Positions 61,979 through 64,000 of a DNA stretch of 64,000 nucleotides are shown here, piece after piece (within the stretch, counting starts at the first letter, position 1; the number at the start of each line of letters is the position of its first letter). Source of the DNA: Rhodobacter sp. (GTDB lineage: Bacteria; Pseudomonadota; Alphaproteobacteria; Rhodobacterales; Rhodobacteraceae); contig JACKKF010000013.1 of assembly GCA_020637555.1 (NCBI GenBank), positions 248,001-312,000 on the forward strand, written 5' to 3'. The notes under the pieces were generated by a model that was not told the origin of the DNA, made no database searches, and saw only the letters and a program-made list of their open reading frames with translations. The translations under genes and the position numbers were made by a program.

Positions 61979-62089
61979 GGCTGGCTCCGCTGAACAGGAT
62001 TTGCCACGTCATCGCAGCAAATCCCGCCCTGCGGCGCAATGCTCCCGACCGATGGAGGCGCGAAAACGACTTGCGGTGTCGCCAGTCGC

Positions 62090-62608
62090 TCAGTGGCCGA
62101 AGTCGGCAGGCCCCATCTGGCCGTCGCCGTTGCGGTCAAGATCGGCAAAGAGGCGCTCGGTCGCGGCATCCCATTCCGCGCGTGTGATCACGCCGTCCTG
62201 GTCGGTATCGGCATAGGCGGCCGTCATCGCGGCATGAATGCGCGGCCCCGGGCCGCGCTGGCCGCCGCCCTGACCCATGCCCTGCCCCTGCCCGTGACCC
62301 TGACCCATGCCCTGGCCCTGCCCTTGCCCGTGACCCTGCCCACCGTGGTTGACTTCCTGCATCCCCGCGATGGTTTCGGCCATGTTGGTCTGCTCGTCCG
62401 CATCGATCGCGCCGTCGCCGTTCAGGTCGAACATCTCGAACTGGTCGCCGCGGCGGGTGGCGAAATCGTCACGGGTCACCGTCCCGTCGCCGTTCATGTC
62501 CCATTCAGACACGAATTCCATCATCTGACCGCCCCGTTGGGCCACGGCCGGTGTCCCCAGAATGCCGAGGGCCAGGAAAGCGAGAGTCAGGGTTTTTGCA
62601 GTGGTCAT
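62090..62608 (-). CDS. Secreted EF-hand calcium-binding protein
   Basis: A 172-aa exported protein. Signal peptide 1-23 (GTPAVA-Q). Four EF-hand loops: DMNGDGTVTRDD (37-48), DLNGDGAIDADE (61-72), DTDQDGVITRAE (134-145) and DRNGDGQMGPAD (158-169), grouped as two pairs. A low-complexity linker of Gly, Gln, His and Met (about 89-117) separates them. Its histidines and methionines could also bind copper. The start ATG at 62608 lies 27 bases from a perfect ATTC-N8-GAAT operator shared with the sulfur-like locus at 3120. The function is open, perhaps periplasmic metal buffering. Confidence 0.82.
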   Translation of the reverse strand: MTTAKTLTLAFLALGILGTPAVAQRGGQMMEFVSEWDMNGDGTVTRDDFATRRGDQFEMFDLNGDGAIDADEQTNMAETIAGMQEVNHGGQGHGQGQGQGMGQGHGQGQGMGQGGGQRGPGPRIHAAMTAAYADTDQDGVITRAEWDAATERLFADLDRNGDGQMGPADFGH

Positions 62609-62634
62609 GCGCGGATCCTCCGTTGTTCGCAGAT

Positions 62635-62650
62635 ATTCCACGAATGGAAT
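62635..62650. promoter_or_regulatory. Palindromic operator copy 3 (ATTC-N8-GAAT)
   Basis: ATTCCACGAATGGAAT, identical in all 16 bases to copy 1 at 3120-3135. It lies 26 bases upstream of the EF-hand gene start and 116 from the panC-like start on the other strand. The EF-hand gene is the likelier target. SqrR/BigR-type control is inferred from the pattern. Confidence 0.65.
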
Positions 62651-62766
62651 TTGTATTTCCGTCGCAGGTTTTTTCCGGTCGCGCAACCCATCCCGCACGC
62701 GGTCGAATTGCCGCGGTGACTGCCGGGCGCTATTGAGGGCCACAGACAGGGGGCAAGGGGGCGCGG

Positions 62767-63627
62767 ATGGCGGTCGTCACCACGAAATCAGCGATGCGCG
62801 ACCTCGGCGCCACCTGGCGCGCGGCAGGGCAAGGCGTTGCCCTTGTGCCGATTTCCGGTGTGCCCCATGCCGGGCACCAGGGCCTGATCGCCCGCGCCAG
62901 GACCGAGGCCGCGCGCACCGTCGTGTCGATCACCCCGTTCGCGCCGGTCGATCCCGCGAACCGCGATGATGCGGCACTGAACGCGGCGGCCCACGCCCTC
63001 CTGGCGGATGGGGTCGATGCCGTGTTCCTGCCCGATCCCGGCGATGTCGCGCTGCGCACCCTGTCCACCCATGTCGAGACGCCGGACCTGGCGCGCACCC
63101 TGATCGGCAAGCTGCGCCCCGGGCATTACCGCGCCGTGGCGACGCAGATCGCCCGGCTGTTCAACATCGTCCAGCCCGAGGTCGCCTGTTTCGGCGAACA
63201 GGACTATCAGGAACTCTGCGTGATCCGGCAGATGGTGCGCGATCTCGACAGCCCGGTGCGGATCGTCGGCCTGCCGACCCGGCGCGACCCCGACGGACTG
63301 GCCATTGCGCGTCGCAACCATGCGCTCGGACCTCAGGACCGCACCGCGGCGCTGATCCTGTCCAGAACGCTCGCGCAGGCCGCCGAGATGGCGAAAACCG
63401 GCATCACCGCGTCCCGGCTGCGCGCCTGGGTCGCGGCGCAGATCCAGACCGAACCGCGCGCCGACCCGCTGCTGGCCGACATCCGCGATGCCCAGACCCT
63501 GTCCAGCATCGCCGGCCCCCTCGTCGCTCCGGCCGTCATCCTGCTTGCGGTCCGTTTCGGAAAGGTGCTGCTGATCGACCAGGCCATCGTCACGCCCGGC
63601 GATCCCCCGCCCCATCTTTGTGCCTGA
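62767..63627 (+). CDS. Pantoate-beta-alanine ligase-like protein (divergent PanC)
   Basis: A 286-aa protein with PanC architecture: VALVPISGVPHAGHQGLIARA at the position of the PTMGALHEGH motif (H34 and H37 of HxGH kept), RTVVSITPFAPV, FNIVQPEVACFGEQDYQELCVIRQMVRDL (PanC FGEKDYQQ block) and RIVGLPTRRDPDGLAIARRN, where canonical enzymes read VxREADGLAMSSRN. The lost SS and altered PTMG motif suggest changed or lost ligase activity, so calling it panC outright would be unsafe. The last codons and the stop lie in repeat copy B. No panB nearby. Confidence 0.72.
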   Translation: MAVVTTKSAMRDLGATWRAAGQGVALVPISGVPHAGHQGLIARARTEAARTVVSITPFAPVDPANRDDAALNAAAHALLADGVDAVFLPDPGDVALRTLSTHVETPDLARTLIGKLRPGHYRAVATQIARLFNIVQPEVACFGEQDYQELCVIRQMVRDLDSPVRIVGLPTRRDPDGLAIARRNHALGPQDRTAALILSRTLAQAAEMAKTGITASRLRAWVAAQIQTEPRADPLLADIRDAQTLSSIAGPLVAPAVILLAVRFGKVLLIDQAIVTPGDPPPHLCA

Positions 63628-63685
63628 AATATCCTGCGGGGGTGAATTCGCGCAGCGAAGAGGGGGCGCAAAGCCCCCTGCCGCG
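63608..63685 (+). repeat. Intergenic repeat, copy B
   Basis: About 78 bases, nearly identical to copy A at 51809-51886. Hairpin 1 is TTCGC-GCA-GCGAA (63647-63659); hairpin 2 is AGGGGGC-GCAAA-GCCCCCT (63661-63679), perfect. The first 20 bases overlap the panC-like gene and encode its last residues (PHLCA) and stop. The following stretch to 63775 is GC-rich with no other gene seen. Confidence 0.85.
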
Positions 63686-63775
63686 CGGCGCGCCAGCGCC
63701 GCGCCCGGTCGCCCGAGGGCTGCGGCATGGAATGCCGCCGGCCGAGGGCGAAACCCGCCCCCGCGGCGCACATCC

Positions 63776-64000
63776 TCAGGCGTCGACCAGGCCCCGACCC
63801 TTGAGCAGCGCCTCGACCCCGGGCATCTGCCCGCGAAAGGCCCGATACAACGTCTCGGCCTCGTCCGATCCGCCGGCCGACAGGATGAAGCGTTCCAGCT
63901 TTTCCGCCGTCGCGGCGTCAAAGGCGTCGCCGGTCTCCTCGAAGGCTTCGAACGCATCGGCGTCCATCACCTCGGACCACATATAGCTGTAATAGCCGCT
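63776..64000 (-). CDS. M3 family oligopeptidase, C-terminal end (partial)
   Basis: The visible 74 residues end a thimet-type (M3) metallopeptidase: SGYYSYMWSEVMDADAFEAFEETGDAFDA, then KLERFILSAGGSDEAETLYRAFRGQMPGVEALLKGRGL. This closely follows the C-terminus of peptidyl-dipeptidase Dcp/oligopeptidase A, where YSYMWSEV contributes tyrosines to the active site. The zinc HExxH motif would lie outside the window to the right. Frame stays open through 64000. Confidence 0.85.
   Translation of the reverse strand, partial: SGYYSYMWSEVMDADAFEAFEETGDAFDAATAEKLERFILSAGGSDEAETLYRAFRGQMPGVEALLKGRGLVDA

Noticed and set aside
62257..62343. Possible CRISPR or minisatellite
   Set aside because: The repeats are in-frame low-complexity codons of an EF-hand protein linker, with no spacers.

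Overview
This is a gapless stretch of high-G+C chromosome from an alphaproteobacterium, most likely Rhodobacteraceae/Paracoccaceae. The lineage call is inference from content: a complete beta-hydroxyaspartate cycle cluster, a heparinase-like gene between rsmB and purH, a 57-aa SdhAF4/DUF1674 gene, hemP behind an Iron-Rhodo-box-like site, ATTC-N8-GAAT operators resembling those of the sulfide sensor SqrR, and dispersed GC-rich hairpin repeats. No rRNA, tRNA, CRISPR, prophage, insertion sequence or origin was seen. No gap between genes exceeds 300 bases; the longest are 7106-7351 and 56611-56840.

Layout. 1-1587 is the N-terminal half of smc (minus strand, runs off the left edge). 1731-6014 (plus) holds two acetyltransferase genes, a putative sulfur-metabolism pair (multi-pass membrane protein plus secreted DsrE-like protein) behind two palindromic operators, and acuI. 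6038-7105 holds two tandem secreted paralogues of unknown function. 7352-19782 is a long minus-strand array: rsmB, heparinase-like, purH, lspA, DUF3035 lipoprotein, two M16 peptidases, pentapeptide-repeat protein, mutL, rmuC. 19859-23779 holds an SdhAF4-like gene, 5-FTHF cyclo-ligase, a self-sufficient CYP116-type P450 and a divergent IclR regulator. 24618-30355 is a flagellar block, motB-flgE-flgK-flgL-flgI. 30386-37388 is a yejABEF peptide importer operon ending in a glycosyltransferase. 37549-41112 holds a membrane-anchored cytochrome c, pheA, an SDR, an AbrB-like membrane protein and hemP.

The metabolic centrepiece is 41179-48325: bhcR diverges from bhcABCD, the beta-hydroxyaspartate cycle that turns two glyoxylate into oxaloacetate without carbon loss. 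A divergent GAPDH-like gene and an FAH/MhpD-like gene follow on the same strand. 48322-64000 holds selO, a phosphodiester-glycosidase-like gene, rbfA, dapB, an SDR plus ureohydrolase pair, glpK, nudC, a cyclic-nucleotide phosphodiesterase, a dimethylglycine-dehydrogenase-like gene with a frameshift, an EF-hand protein behind a third copy of the operator, a divergent panC-like gene and the 3' end of an M3 peptidase gene.

Main observations: three copies of one palindromic operator linking two distant loci; a repeat family whose copies show compensatory stem changes and which supplies a stop codon at one site and a Shine-Dalgarno at another; the extended bhc gene run; and clustered single-base losses in purH and the dehydrogenase that are either sequence errors or real lesions.
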